Positions 53,401 through 62,380 of a stretch of DNA of 64,000 bases are shown piece by piece (the first letter of the stretch is position 1; each line of letters opens with the position of its first letter). This DNA is from Shimia biformata. GTDB lineage: Bacteria > Pseudomonadota > Alphaproteobacteria > Rhodobacterales > Rhodobacteraceae. The notes under the pieces are model-generated. The model saw only the letters and a program-made list of their open reading frames with translations. It was not told where the DNA came from and made no database searches. The stretch lies in the NCBI RefSeq assembly GCF_016888515.1, contig NZ_JAFEJK010000001.1, positions 1,397,475-1,461,474 on the forward strand, written 5' to 3'. Position numbers and translations under genes: made by a program.

Positions 53401-55318
53401 AGGTTCCCGGCTGGGCCCACGCATATTCGACACGGTCGCCTTCCCCAATCGCACCATCACCGAATTCCCACAGGTAGCTGAGGATGTTCCCGTCGCCATC
53501 CGTCGATCCAGTCGCATCCAGCACAGCCGCCTCACCCGCCGCCAATGCCCGGTCGGGAGTGGTGAAACGCGGCTCTGGCGGGGCGTTTACGTCGATGGTG
53601 ATGAAGTCACGTGTGATCGCATTGCTGACACCGCTGTTGTCGCGTACGGTCAGCACCACGCGGTAACTGCCTGAGGCGTCGAACTTGTGGGTGACATCCG
53701 GTCCTGCCAGCGCAGTCCCATCCCCCAGGTCCCAGGTCATATCGGTGATCTCGCCATCGACGTCATAACTTGCCGCGCCGCTCAGCGAGAATGTCTGCCC
53801 GACGACCACGCTCAGGTCGGTGCCGGCCTCGGCGACGGGGGGGTGGTTCACCGTCACGGGGCGGGTGGCCAGACCGAAGTTGCAGGGGTGGCGGCTGTCA
53901 TCCCCCACGCGCAGGACGGCGCGGTACTGACCCGGCTTGGCATAGGCTTTTTCAGCCGTTGCACCCTCGGCGACGGTGCCGTCGCCAAAGTTCCAGCTGA
54001 AGCGGGTGATCGGGCTGTCCGACGCAATCGAGGCACTGCCGTCAAAGCTGACGATATCCCCCGGCGCCACGGTGACCGCCGCGCCTGCGACGGCAACCGG
54101 GGCATTGCGCACATGCACCGGAACCGTGGTAAAGGCGCCGCGTGCCGGGCCGGTGCCCGGTTCAAGCACCCGCAAGGTCGCTTCGTAGCGGCCGGGTTTG
54201 GCATAGGAATGCGCGATCACGGCCTCGTCCGATGTCGCCCCGTCGCCAAACAGCCACGAATAGCCCAAAAGCGGGCTGCCCAGCGACGTGCTGGCATCAA
54301 AGGCCACCGACGAACAATCGGCCAGCGGCGTGGCCGTGGCCGTTGCCGTCGGGCGTTCGGGGGCCGGCGCAAAATAGGGCGGCATCGACAGGGGCAGGGC
54401 GTCACCTGCGCCGTCAAACACCCGCATTGTCACGTCGTTTGGCACCTCGAACCCGTCACGCAGGGTCAGCGACAGGTTGGTCTCCTCGGTCGTCACCTCG
54501 CTGCTGGCCCAGACATCCTGACCCGAGGCCGACAGAGGCAGGTCATCATACATGTTGTTCAGGCGCAGATCGCCCGCGGCGCCGTCGAAGTTCTGCACCA
54601 CCAGTGCCCCGCCGGAATGGGTGAAATCGACCCGCGTGCCATAGGCGCCGCCCGGCCAGCGGATCGTTGGTTCGTAAGACAGCATTTTCAGCCCCTCGGG
54701 GCGGCGGCTGCGTTCGCGGGCAAGGCTGACATCCAGCGAGAACCCGTTGCCGTCATTGCCCCCGGCGCCGATCACGTCGATGCGGAACCACAGGCGCCCG
54801 TCGATGGCTTCCCCCTGTGCAGGTCGCACCGATCCAAGCGTCACCCATTGCCCGTTCAGCTCTGACGCCGGGCCAAACTCCTGCTCGCGCAGCACCTCAC
54901 CCGGAGAGGGCGTTTCAAGGTCAGCCCGCCGGACCTGGGTCGCGCGCGCGCCGTTTTCGACAACAGTGGGCCGGGGGATCGCACTGTATGCGCCGTTGCC
55001 GCCAACAACGCGGAACACGGTGCGGGCATTGCCCGCCCCGCCATAGAGAAAGTCATTGTCGCGCGACACGTCCGGGTCGAATACGCGCACATAAAGCCGA
55101 TCCCGGCTGCCTTCCGGCACAGAAAAGAACACCTGTTCCCGGTGGTCGGTGTCGCCTTCGCGCGACCGCGCGTCGACCCCGTAAACCACCATAAGCGCAG
55201 CGTCTTGCGGTGGCGGCGCATTCTGCGCCAGCACCGGCAAAGCCGTCAGCCCCGCTGCGGTCATGAATGTCAAATAAGCCCGCCACAGGGGGCGCATTGT
55301 CTTGGAAGTCATCATCAT
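50438..55318 (-). CDS. Giant exported protein with 15 PKD domains
   Basis: About 1,626 residues. A signal peptide near the N-terminus (AYLTFMTAAGLTALPVLA) is followed by about 300 residues of unassigned beta-rich sequence beginning ALMVVYGVDARSREGDTDHR. From about residue 340 to the end I count 15 PKD-type Ig-like domains, each about 80-95 residues, with the marks W-x-FGDG and H-x-(F/Y)-x-x-PG-x-Y-x-V-x-L-x-V-x-D. Some copies are degenerate (VLPDG, FDDLG, FPDG). No C-terminal anchor or sorting signal is visible. It should be a long periplasmic or surface rod that binds protein or polysaccharide. GTG at 55321 or one of three tandem ATGs (55318, 55315, 55312) may start it. It overlaps the FecR/LysM gene stop and is followed by the cyclase. 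Confidence 0.9.
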   Translation of the reverse strand: MMMTSKTMRPLWRAYLTFMTAAGLTALPVLAQNAPPPQDAALMVVYGVDARSREGDTDHREQVFFSVPEGSRDRLYVRVFDPDVSRDNDFLYGGAGNARTVFRVVGGNGAYSAIPRPTVVENGARATQVRRADLETPSPGEVLREQEFGPASELNGQWVTLGSVRPAQGEAIDGRLWFRIDVIGAGGNDGNGFSLDVSLARERSRRPEGLKMLSYEPTIRWPGGAYGTRVDFTHSGGALVVQNFDGAAGDLRLNNMYDDLPLSASGQDVWASSEVTTEETNLSLTLRDGFEVPNDVTMRVFDGAGDALPLSMPPYFAPAPERPTATATATPLADCSSVAFDASTSLGSPLLGYSWLFGDGATSDEAVIAHSYAKPGRYEATLRVLEPGTGPARGAFTTVPVHVRNAPVAVAGAAVTVAPGDIVSFDGSASIASDSPITRFSWNFGDGTVAEGATAEKAYAKPGQYRAVLRVGDDSRHPCNFGLATRPVTVNHPPVAEAGTDLSVVVGQTFSLSGAASYDVDGEITDMTWDLGDGTALAGPDVTHKFDASGSYRVVLTVRDNSGVSNAITRDFITIDVNAPPEPRFTTPDRALAAGEAAVLDATGSTDGDGNILSYLWEFGDGAIGEGDRVEYAWAQPGTYPVTLTVVDDSGTPTATQSLSQTITINAPPVAEAGPDQFLTASDVQFDGRASRDSDGAIARYDWDFGDGHTGTGPNPRHAYARPGVYNVALRVTDDSGAPQSSHRDTMRVTINALPIADAGPSLTVTPGQSFTLDGSASVDSDGSVAAWEWVLPDGTVLDGERVSHAIAAPGIYRIRLTVFDDFPDRGGRDEAETFITVNAPPVAVAGPDLSVAPGQTVLFSAAGSNDPDGSISGYRWEFDDLGAELQGREVERAYDVPGVFNARLVVTDDSGVTNGVASDEVVVRVNHAPIAEAGEDIITDQLLVTLDASGSGDADGDKLTYTWDFGDGSGTLDGVRVTHAFPRAGKYPVTLRVSDGTGLANGRDVDAMSVTINARPMAVAGGNRDVCSGEPVLFDASASSDPDGETLLFSWDFGDGETSTVVNPNKIYELPGTYPVTLTVQDESGTEQGRHMDRIAVLVREGPIAMAGEDKTVCVNQPVRFDGTASTDADGSVNGFDWSFGDGGRAGGAEPLHSFSKPGEYRVTLTITGDTIGACSPLDTDTLTVTVLDAPTQEIDAPLRAALGNDIVFSASLSGVSDGVEAQHRWTFPDGSSTEGDTASHAFAAPGAQLVTLETTLEGTEIGCGALVTQARVIVNEAPVPLFDAPAIVAAGQTVAFDAGASVDPDGAITGFQWDFGDGNTGQGVTGLHVYSEPGDYEVTLTVTDAADVENSQARLSQTVTVNPAPMAALATPAPYCPGETRTWAANWGDGDISWAFGDGKTATGATASHSFANPGLFPVSVRMDDGKGQLNSVRMEEVYARINAAPVAEAGPDRTICPGDEITFSALTHDPDGTVTAHEWVFSDGVTLNGPTVTRRFDTAGAVDVRLTVTDDSGSACASGSDSARILVNAAPLIDAGPDRETLVGAAHDAVRFDAGGASDPDGHGVSIGWAFGDGANATGAVARHAFAAPGDYLVTVTARDSTGLTCGIATDTVRISASARDGN

Positions 55319-57660
55319 CACCGGATCGCCTCGTTGCCCGCGTAATCCTGCACGATAACCTCGACCAGATTCAGCGCGCCCGGCTCTGGTGGCAGGGTTG
55401 CGCGACAGATGTTCAGGGCCGCGTCACACCGCATCAGGCCCTCGTATTCGCTGTTTCCGATTTCGACCAGGAACTCGGCGGCCTGACGCAGGCCGGAAAT
55501 ATCATTGGCTTCCACCAAGATCTCGATTGGCCCGTCGTCCCCGTCGGGGCGCGTGGCCTCGGCGCGGACGATCTCGGGCGGATCGGAATCCTGCAGGGTG
55601 GTTGCCGTCACCAGCGCGGTATTGCCGGCTGCGTCCCGGGCGCGCAGTTCAAACGCGTTCCGCCCGGCGGCAAGTTCCACGGCCACCACGAACCGGCCAT
55701 CGGTCACCGGAACCGACCTGTCATCCAGTGTCACTACCGCCCCCGGTTCGACCGTTCCGGTCAGCGTCAGGGCCAGGCCCTGCGTTGCCAGCGGTGGCGG
55801 CATGTCCAGCGCCAGCGCCGGAGGTGTGGTATCGCGGCGTACAGTGATAGGCAGGCGGCCCTCGACCGCGCCGGAGGGGGCAAGCACCTCGATCACGAAA
55901 TCCCGGCCCTCATCGGTTGCCGGAACCGTCAGCGTCACACCGCCGTCACCCTGAACACGTCCCTGTGCGGCAAGGGCGCCGTCTGCGTCGATCACGCGCA
56001 CGGCGACACCGGGCGCGGCGGTGCTGGTGGCAAGGATCGTCATTTCCCCGGTCGCACTCAGCAGAACTGCGCCGTCACGCGGCAAAGTGTCGGCAAGGAC
56101 GATCTCGACCGAAACGGGGGGGCGATAGCTGACTTCCGCCACTTTCTCGCTGATGTTCCCGGCGGGGTCGGTTGCCGTGATGGCGATCCGGTTCAAGCCG
56201 GGTCTCAGCGCCACATCCGCAAAGAACGACCCGTCGGCCGCAATCTCGGTCACCTTGCCGTTCAGTGTCAGCACCGCATACTGTTCCGTGGCGCCAAAGA
56301 CTTCGATCCGGTCCGTTTCCGAATTCGAGGAACGGCCGGGCGCAAGGATCGTCAGGAAGGGGGGGGTGGTGTCATACCGCACCTTGAACGTTTCGGTCTT
56401 TGACCATTGTCCCGGCAGCCCAAGTGCATCGAGCGCCGCCACCCGCCAGTGATAGTCACCGATGTCCAACCCGTTGACGTCAAAGCCGGTCTCGGGAATG
56501 CCCCACTCCGAGGCGACCATCTGATTGAAATCGGGGTCCGAGGCCAGTTCGATCCAGTATCCTGCCGCCCCCTCGAACACGTCCCAGCGCAGCGGCGCCG
56601 AGCCGCCATAAACCGTTTCACCGCCCACCGGAGCAAGAGCGCGTGCGCTGTCCAGAACGGCAGTCCGTGCCTTGGCGGACCCGCCCGAGATCACCACGCC
56701 CTCGTTCTGACCCAGCTTGACGGTCTGGGTTCCGGCCGTAATGTCGACCGACGCCTTGTCGTAATTCACGAACCGCGCGCCGGTCGCGTCATTCTTGACC
56801 CAGAAATCCCCGGATTCAGTCCGGGTTTCGATGCCTGGAACTTCGATCTCGAACTCGTCACGAGTCGAAAGCTGGTTCAGCAGCGCATAGAAGTCGCCAT
56901 TTGACAGCGACACCTTTGTCACCTCTTTGCCGGTCAGTGGGTCCGTCCGCATGGCCTGAATGGTGGCGTTCGAATTCGGGTTGAGCCGCAGCCGCGACAG
57001 ATCTCGGAAAGTGACCTGTGTGGTCGAGTTGGACAGGGTGCGCAGGCGTTCAAACTCGACCAGCACATCGTTCAGGGATCGGTCGGACCATGCCGGTTCC
57101 GCCGGATCGCGGCCTTCGACATTGCCGTGAATATCGGTGATCAGCGCCTCGGCCGCCCGGTCACGCTGTTTGATCGAGATGTCATAGGCCTCTTGCGCGC
57201 GGGCGGTCGCGAGTTCGGTATAGTCGATGACGTCACGCCATTCGCCAACCTCGCGGCGCTGCACGGCGATATCGCGGCTGTCGATGGCCTCGCCGATTTC
57301 GATCGGGGCGAACAGGCGCGCGCCCTGTGCGGTGGCACTTTGAATCGCCTGAAGGGAGGACAACAACGCGCCATCCGCCAGTGCAACCTGCGTGACGGGC
57401 ATGAACAGCATCGCGCCGGGCGTCAGGTCCGCGGGTGAAGCAAGCTGATTGATCCGCAGGACCGTAGGCCAGAGGTCAGGATCGTTCAGGTGGCGGCGGA
57501 CAAATTCGCGCAAGGTCTCTTGTCCCGTGAATTCGATCACCTCGAAAGGCGTGTCCAACGGGTCTGTCTCGGCAGTCAGAGGGGCTGTCATCAACAGCAG
57601 AAATGCCCCTAGTGCTGCCGCTTGTGATCTTGAAACCCAATCACTCTTGAATGAGGGCAC
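55318..57660 (-). CDS. Exported LysM-like/FecR/Ig-like domain protein
   Basis: A 780-residue periplasmic protein with a signal peptide (AAALGAFLLLMTAPLTA). A divergent LysM-like segment (about 44-90: REFVRRHLNDPDLWPTVLR, then LTPGAMLFMPV) may bind peptidoglycan. A FecR-type domain follows (about 205-325; LRLNPNSNATIQAMR, GDFWVKNDATGARFVNYD), then several Ig-like or bacterial-Ig domains with TDPAGNISEKVAEVSYRPP and RARDAAGNTALVTAT. FecR domains relay outer-envelope signals. GTG at 57660 is preceded by GGGAGGG. First gene of the operon with the PKD protein and cyclase, which suggests an envelope sensor feeding the cyclase. Confidence 0.87.
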   Translation of the reverse strand: MPSFKSDWVSRSQAAALGAFLLLMTAPLTAETDPLDTPFEVIEFTGQETLREFVRRHLNDPDLWPTVLRINQLASPADLTPGAMLFMPVTQVALADGALLSSLQAIQSATAQGARLFAPIEIGEAIDSRDIAVQRREVGEWRDVIDYTELATARAQEAYDISIKQRDRAAEALITDIHGNVEGRDPAEPAWSDRSLNDVLVEFERLRTLSNSTTQVTFRDLSRLRLNPNSNATIQAMRTDPLTGKEVTKVSLSNGDFYALLNQLSTRDEFEIEVPGIETRTESGDFWVKNDATGARFVNYDKASVDITAGTQTVKLGQNEGVVISGGSAKARTAVLDSARALAPVGGETVYGGSAPLRWDVFEGAAGYWIELASDPDFNQMVASEWGIPETGFDVNGLDIGDYHWRVAALDALGLPGQWSKTETFKVRYDTTPPFLTILAPGRSSNSETDRIEVFGATEQYAVLTLNGKVTEIAADGSFFADVALRPGLNRIAITATDPAGNISEKVAEVSYRPPVSVEIVLADTLPRDGAVLLSATGEMTILATSTAAPGVAVRVIDADGALAAQGRVQGDGGVTLTVPATDEGRDFVIEVLAPSGAVEGRLPITVRRDTTPPALALDMPPPLATQGLALTLTGTVEPGAVVTLDDRSVPVTDGRFVVAVELAAGRNAFELRARDAAGNTALVTATTLQDSDPPEIVRAEATRPDGDDGPIEILVEANDISGLRQAAEFLVEIGNSEYEGLMRCDAALNICRATLPPEPGALNLVEVIVQDYAGNEAIR

Positions 57661-57748
57661 GGCAAACCCTCCCGCATGTTAAAGATGCACTTCGAAAATC
57701 TATTTTTGCCGAAATTGAACGGCAAGATGGTTAAAATCGCAAGTGTTT

Positions 57749-57768
57749 TGTGGCGAAAATGTGGCGAA
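57749..57768. repeat. Tandem TGTGGCGAA repeat in the LysM/FecR operon promoter region
   Basis: TGTGGCGAA occurs twice, start to start 11 bases (one helical turn), about 90-108 bases upstream of the operon start. This suits side-by-side binding of a regulator. Confidence 0.45.
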
Positions 57769-57923
57769 GCCGCCATGAATTGCGAACAAAAGCCGCCGAT
57801 ATTTCCGATTGTTGAGCAGATGGAAACGAATTCGTCGGTGCCGCGATGAATTCCCTCGCCTCCACCCGAGATATTTCTGGATCGGAAGGGCGCTCCGATT
57901 TTCCTTTTGTCAGGTTCTCTATG

Positions 57924-59948
57924 TCAGGCGACCACCTGTTTGCGGGTGTGAATGACCTCGTCCGCTTCGCGGCCGACAATATCCTGAAGGTGATCGAACC
58001 GCGCCTCGTAGGTGCCGACACCCAGGCTGGCGGACCGCAATTCGATAATCAGGTCACCTATTTCGGCCTGTGGCATCATGGCCTGCACCTCGTCCCAGCC
58101 CTTCCAGCCCGGCTTGGTGTCATACCCCAGAAGCTGGCCGCGCCGCCCCGTCACGATGCGCTGGACTTTTGGCGTGAACTCGGACGGCACGGACACTGAC
58201 ACCGCCATGACCGGTTCCAGCAGAACCGGCGAACAGTCCGGCATCGCCGACAACATGGCCTGGATCGCGGCCTTCTGGAACGCCATGTCGGAACTGTCGA
58301 CCGAGTGGAACCCGCCGTCCGTCAGGGTGACGGCGATGTCGACCACGGGAAATCCCAGCGGACCACGGGCCAGAAACGCGGTGACGCCCTTTTCCACCGC
58401 CGGGATATACTGCTTGGGCACGACGCCGCCGGTGATCGTGTCGGAAAATTCAAACCCCGCGCCGCGCGCCTGGGGGGTGATCCTGATCTTGACGTCCGCA
58501 AACTCACCATGACCGCCGGATTGCTTCTTGTGCCGCGCGGCCTGTTCAGCAGGCTTGCGGATGGTTTCCTTGTAGGGGACCTGCGGCGGGGCATGGCTGA
58601 CGTCGAGCCCGAAGTCACGTTTCATCCGGGCAAGGGCGATCTGCAGATGCACCTCGCCCTGACCGGACAGGACATATTCGCCGGTATCGCCTTCCTGTGT
58701 AACGGCCAGAGACGGGTCCTCTTCGGTCAGCTTCGCCAATGCGCCGGTCAGCTTGACCTCTTCCGATTGCCGCTCGGCGGCGATGGCAAAGGCATAAAGC
58801 GGTGCCGGAAGGTCGGGCCAGTTGGTCGCGCGTTTGCCGTCGGGGCCAAGGATGTCGCCGGTCTGGGCCTCGCCCATCCGACCCAGCGCCACCACATCCC
58901 CGGCCGCCGCGCCGTCGACGCGGGTGGTCTTCTTGCCCAGCAGCGTGCTGATCCCGCCAATCCGATCATTGCCCAGCGTCTGGCCGTCAGGCAGGTTACC
59001 AGACCAGACCCGTACCGTCGACATCTTGCCCGACTGCCCGGCATTCCAGGTCTTGAAGACCTGCACCACGGGACCGTCCGCCGTGTCGATCCCGCGCCGC
59101 GCGGCGGTCTCTGTGACAGATGGGGTTTCATGCCGAAGCGCCTTGAACAATCGCTGGATACCGTTTTCATTCTCGGCCGATCCGAAAAACACGGGAACGA
59201 TAAGATCGTCCTGCAAATCCTTGACAAGGTTTGCATAAATCTCATCCGTCGAGGGCACGACATCCTCAAGAAGCTCTTCCATCAGCGCGTCATCGAAATC
59301 CGCCAAGGCCTCGAGCATTTCGTTGCGGTGCAGTTCTTCTTCGTCCTTCAGGCGGTCGGGCAGCGCCACCAGTTCCGAACGTTCATGTGGGTTCCAGCGC
59401 CAGGTGCGCTCGCTGACCAGATCGACCATGCCCGTCACCGCGCCCCCGCTGTCACGCATCGGAATCTCGCGCAGGACAAGAGGCCGTTCCGAGATCGCCT
59501 GAAGTGCCTCGAAGGTCATGCGAACCGACGCGTCGGCCTGATCCATCTTGTTGATATAGATGACATGGGGAATATCGCGGTCATCGAGGAATTTCAGGAT
59601 CGGCGACACGGTAACGGCCCGCTCCATCTGCGGTTCGCAGACCACCACGACGATGTCGGCCACCATCATGGCGCCCTGCGCGTCGCAGGTCAGTTCGACC
59701 GAACCGGGGCAGTCGATCAGGGTCCATGGTTCCTCAAGATAGCGGGTGCTGGCCACGGTCAGTTCCGTCGACATGCCCCGCGCGCGGGCCTCGGGCGTGG
59801 AATCGGCAACGGTGTTGCCTTCCTTGATCGTCCCGCGTCGGGGGATGGCGCCGGATATGAACAGGAGGTCCTCGAACAAGGTCGATTTGCCTGACCCGTA
59901 GGGGCCGACGATGGCCGCGCATCGCGCGCCGACAGTCTGATCGGTCAT
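57924..59948 (-). CDS. Elongation factor G-like translational GTPase
   Basis: A 674-residue EF-G paralogue. The G domain starts AAIVGPYGSGKSTLFEDLLF; the usual AHVDHGKTT loop is replaced by GPYGSGKST. Then TLIDCPGSVELTCDAQGAMM stands for the DCPGH motif (Ser instead of His at the catalytic position) and NKMDQAD for NKxD. EF-G domains II-V follow, with GQGEVHLQIALARMKRDFG and a C-terminal GTYEARFDHLQDI. This divergent class is distinct from the housekeeping EF-G; its role in translocation or ribosome recycling is not settled. ATG at 59948 after GGGAGGATC. Single gene. Confidence 0.9.
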   Translation of the reverse strand: MTDQTVGARCAAIVGPYGSGKSTLFEDLLFISGAIPRRGTIKEGNTVADSTPEARARGMSTELTVASTRYLEEPWTLIDCPGSVELTCDAQGAMMVADIVVVVCEPQMERAVTVSPILKFLDDRDIPHVIYINKMDQADASVRMTFEALQAISERPLVLREIPMRDSGGAVTGMVDLVSERTWRWNPHERSELVALPDRLKDEEELHRNEMLEALADFDDALMEELLEDVVPSTDEIYANLVKDLQDDLIVPVFFGSAENENGIQRLFKALRHETPSVTETAARRGIDTADGPVVQVFKTWNAGQSGKMSTVRVWSGNLPDGQTLGNDRIGGISTLLGKKTTRVDGAAAGDVVALGRMGEAQTGDILGPDGKRATNWPDLPAPLYAFAIAAERQSEEVKLTGALAKLTEEDPSLAVTQEGDTGEYVLSGQGEVHLQIALARMKRDFGLDVSHAPPQVPYKETIRKPAEQAARHKKQSGGHGEFADVKIRITPQARGAGFEFSDTITGGVVPKQYIPAVEKGVTAFLARGPLGFPVVDIAVTLTDGGFHSVDSSDMAFQKAAIQAMLSAMPDCSPVLLEPVMAVSVSVPSEFTPKVQRIVTGRRGQLLGYDTKPGWKGWDEVQAMMPQAEIGDLIIELRSASLGVGTYEARFDHLQDIVGREADEVIHTRKQVVA

Positions 59949-60176
59949 GTGATCCTCCCTTTCCCTGTCACACATGCAGGTCAGGGCCACGAGATACCCG
60001 GACCTTGCCACGACTGTTCAGCCGGGCGGCCACGGGCGCAATGATCAAGGTCAAGAACGTCGGCCAGCGGCCTGAAATTCCGGCAAAACAAGAGATTCGA
60101 TCCACCCACTATGCCACGGATCGCAACAATAGGCGCAATTTTCCCGTTTGGATCGGATCGGATATTGGGGGGAAGA

Positions 60177-60251
60177 TGGTGCTGCTGGGGAGGATTGAAC
60201 TCCCGACCTCACCCTTACCAAGGGTGCGCTCTACCACTGAGCTACAGCAGC
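60177..60251 (-). tRNA. tRNA-Thr (anticodon GGT)
   Basis: A complete cloverleaf on the minus strand. Acceptor stem GCTGCTG pairs with CAGCAGC, then ACCA is encoded (60177-60180). The D arm is GCTC-AGTGGTA-GAGC. The anticodon stem CACCC/GGGTG encloses TTGGTAA, giving anticodon GGT for Thr (ACC/ACU codons). The T arm CGGGAG-TTCAATC-CTCCC is normal. No intron. Confidence 0.97.
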
Positions 60252-60342
60252 GCCGTTCATCGTGGCGCGGGATGTAGACCGAAACGAAATGGGGTGCAAG
60301 CGCAATCTGGACCCTTTTTTTCGCCTCATGTATGGAAACAGC

Positions 60343-60537
60343 ATGGAAGATAAAAAAGCCCCGCAAAAACAGACCAAGGCACAAGAGCGTGACGCACGGC
60401 TGAAAGCCGCGTTGAAGGCCAATATGGGCCGGCGCAAGGCGCAGGCGCGGGCACGGGCCGCCGGTTCGGACGGCGATTCAGTTAATCAGGACGCCGCAAA
60501 AGACGTTTCAGAAAGCGTTTCAAACAAAAAGGGCTAG
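60343..60537 (+). CDS. Small basic conserved protein upstream of murA
   Basis: A 64-residue, very basic, probably helical protein: [20 protein letters not shown] then [17 protein letters not shown]. Similar short proteins precede murA in related alphaproteobacteria. No domain function is known; the charge suggests RNA or membrane-surface contact. The ATG at 60343 has GGAAAC just upstream; an ATG at 60328 is possible. It ends six bases before murA, so the two are co-transcribed. Confidence 0.75.
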   Translation: MEDKKAPQKQTKAQERDARLKAALKANMGRRKAQARARAAGSDGDSVNQDAAKDVSESVSNKKG

Positions 60538-60542
60538 AGCAG

Positions 60543-61811
60543 ATGGATTCGATAGTTGTGCGCGGGAATGGCCCGCTGAAGGGGCAGATTCCCATTGCAG
60601 GCGCCAAAAACGCCTGCCTGACCTTGATGCCAGCGACCTTGCTGAGCGAGGAACCGCTGACGCTGACCAATGCGCCGCGTCTTTCTGACATCAAGACCAT
60701 GTCGGAACTTCTGGCGTCGCTTGGGGCCGAAGTGTCGTCGCTGCAAGAAGGCAAGGTGCTGGCCATGTCGAGCCATGACCTCGACAATCACGTCGCCGAT
60801 TATGACATCGTGCGCAAGATGCGCGCCTCGAACCTTGTGCTGGGGCCGATGCTGGCGCGGCTGGGACAGGCGGTGGTGTCGCTGCCGGGCGGTTGTGCGA
60901 TCGGGGCGCGGCCGATGGACCTGCATATCCACGGGCTTGAGGCGCTGGGCGCCCAGATCGAATTGAAAGACGGCTATCTGCACGCCAAGGCGCCGGGCGG
61001 GCTGAAGGGCGCGCAGATGAAGCTGGCCTTTGCCTCGGTCGGTGCGACCGAGAACATCCTGATGGCGGCGACGCTGGCCAAGGGCACCACCGTGATCGAG
61101 AACGCCGCGCGTGAACCCGAGATCGTCGACCTTGCCACCTGCCTGCGGGCGATGGGTGCGCAGATCGAAGGCGACGGCACCCCCCGGATCGAGGTGCAGG
61201 GCGTCGACCGGCTGCATGGTGCGACCCATCCCGTTGTGGCGGATCGGATCGAACTGGGCACCTATATGTTGGCCCCGGCGATCTGTGGTGGCGAAGTGGA
61301 ATGCCTTGGCGGGCGGATCGAGCTTGTCGCCGCCTTCTGCGAGAAACTGGATGCCGCCGGGATCAGCGTGGAAGAAACCGACACTGGCCTGAAAGTCGCG
61401 CGCCGCAACGGGCGGGTGCGGGCCGTGGATGTCACCACGGAACCCTTCCCCGGCTTCCCGACCGATTTGCAGGCGCAGATGATGGCGCTTCTCTGCACGG
61501 CGGAAGGCACGTCCGTTCTTGAGGAAAAGATTTTCGAAAACCGCTTCATGCACGCGCCGGAACTGGGGCGGATGGGCGCGTCGATCGAAGTGCATGGCGG
61601 CACCGCCACCGTGCATGGTGTCGAAAAGCTGAAAGGCGCGCCGGTCATGGCGACCGATCTGCGCGCGTCGGTGTCGCTGATCCTTGCCGGGCTTGCGGCC
61701 GAAGGGGAAACCGTCGTGAACCGGGTCTATCACCTGGATCGCGGGTATGAGCGTCTTGAAGAAAAACTGGGCAATGTCGGCGCCCAGATCGAAAGGGTCC
61801 GGTCGTCATGA
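60543..61811 (+). CDS. murA: UDP-N-acetylglucosamine 1-carboxyvinyltransferase
   Basis: A 422-residue EPSP-synthase-fold enzyme performing the first committed step of peptidoglycan synthesis, adding phosphoenolpyruvate to UDP-GlcNAc. [18 protein letters not shown] binds UDP-GlcNAc. [17 protein letters not shown] holds the catalytic Cys, the target of fosfomycin. [19 protein letters not shown] and [18 protein letters not shown] are also typical. The length is standard. Its stop overlaps the DUF2948 gene by four bases. Confidence 0.98.
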   Translation: MDSIVVRGNGPLKGQIPIAGAKNACLTLMPATLLSEEPLTLTNAPRLSDIKTMSELLASLGAEVSSLQEGKVLAMSSHDLDNHVADYDIVRKMRASNLVLGPMLARLGQAVVSLPGGCAIGARPMDLHIHGLEALGAQIELKDGYLHAKAPGGLKGAQMKLAFASVGATENILMAATLAKGTTVIENAAREPEIVDLATCLRAMGAQIEGDGTPRIEVQGVDRLHGATHPVVADRIELGTYMLAPAICGGEVECLGGRIELVAAFCEKLDAAGISVEETDTGLKVARRNGRVRAVDVTTEPFPGFPTDLQAQMMALLCTAEGTSVLEEKIFENRFMHAPELGRMGASIEVHGGTATVHGVEKLKGAPVMATDLRASVSLILAGLAAEGETVVNRVYHLDRGYERLEEKLGNVGAQIERVRSS

Positions 61812-62287
61812 GCATGGATGCACGTTTCGAAGATGGCGGCGAAAAGCCCCTGAACCTTGGCGCGCTGGACGGCGACGACCTGAAAGTGATCGCAACCCTG
61901 ACGCAGGATTCGGTCTTTACCTCGGCGGATGCAAGCTGGCGCGCACATGAACGCCGGTTCGCGCTGTTGCTCAACCGCTTCCGCTGGGAGGACATGGACG
62001 CCGCCGAAAAGCGTGGCCGCCCGGTTGAACGGGTGCGCTCGATCCTGGTCTTTGACAATGTGATGAAAGTGGCCTCGCAGGGGGTGTCGCCGGGGGACAA
62101 GGACTCGGTCCTGTCCCTTCTGGATATCGAGTTCGAACCGGGCGAAGACGGCGCAGGGGCGGTTTTGCTGACCCTTGCGGGCGACGGCGCCTTCCGGGTC
62201 GAGGTCGAGGCGCTTGAGGCGACATTGAAGGATGTCACGCGCCCCTATGTCGCCCCCTCGCACAAGGCACCGCATCACGACATCTGA
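61808..62287 (+). CDS. DUF2948 family protein
   Basis: A 159-residue soluble protein. DUF2948 features are [58 protein letters not shown] and [19 protein letters not shown] at the C-terminus. No catalytic motif is visible and no function is known. The ATG at 61808 overlaps the murA stop (ATGA). The order murA-DUF2948-hisD is conserved in Rhodobacterales. Confidence 0.9.
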   Translation: MSMDARFEDGGEKPLNLGALDGDDLKVIATLTQDSVFTSADASWRAHERRFALLLNRFRWEDMDAAEKRGRPVERVRSILVFDNVMKVASQGVSPGDKDSVLSLLDIEFEPGEDGAGAVLLTLAGDGAFRVEVEALEATLKDVTRPYVAPSHKAPHHDI

Positions 62288-62312
62288 CCCCGGATTTCAC
62301 GGGTTTCGACCA

Positions 62313-62334
62313 CAAGCGGCAATCGGGCCGCTTG
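62313..62334 (+). terminator. Possible hairpin between the DUF2948 gene and hisD
   Basis: CAAGCGGC and its perfect complement enclose a 6-base loop, 26 bases after the DUF2948 stop. No T-tract follows, so it may be an attenuator or mRNA stabiliser and not a full terminator. Confidence 0.4.
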
Positions 62335-62380
62335 AGCGTTGTGCGGCGGGCCGCTATGACCCCCGCCAAAGGAGACTTCG

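Noticed and set aside
50438-54300. Possible DNA repeat array or CRISPR within the PKD gene
   Set aside because: The periodicity is at protein level only; PKD copies have diverged and there are no identical DNA repeats with spacers.
57891-57909. Weak ATCGGA/TCCGAT hairpin after the EF-G-like gene
   Set aside because: Only six base pairs, a 7-base loop and no T-tract on the relevant strand.
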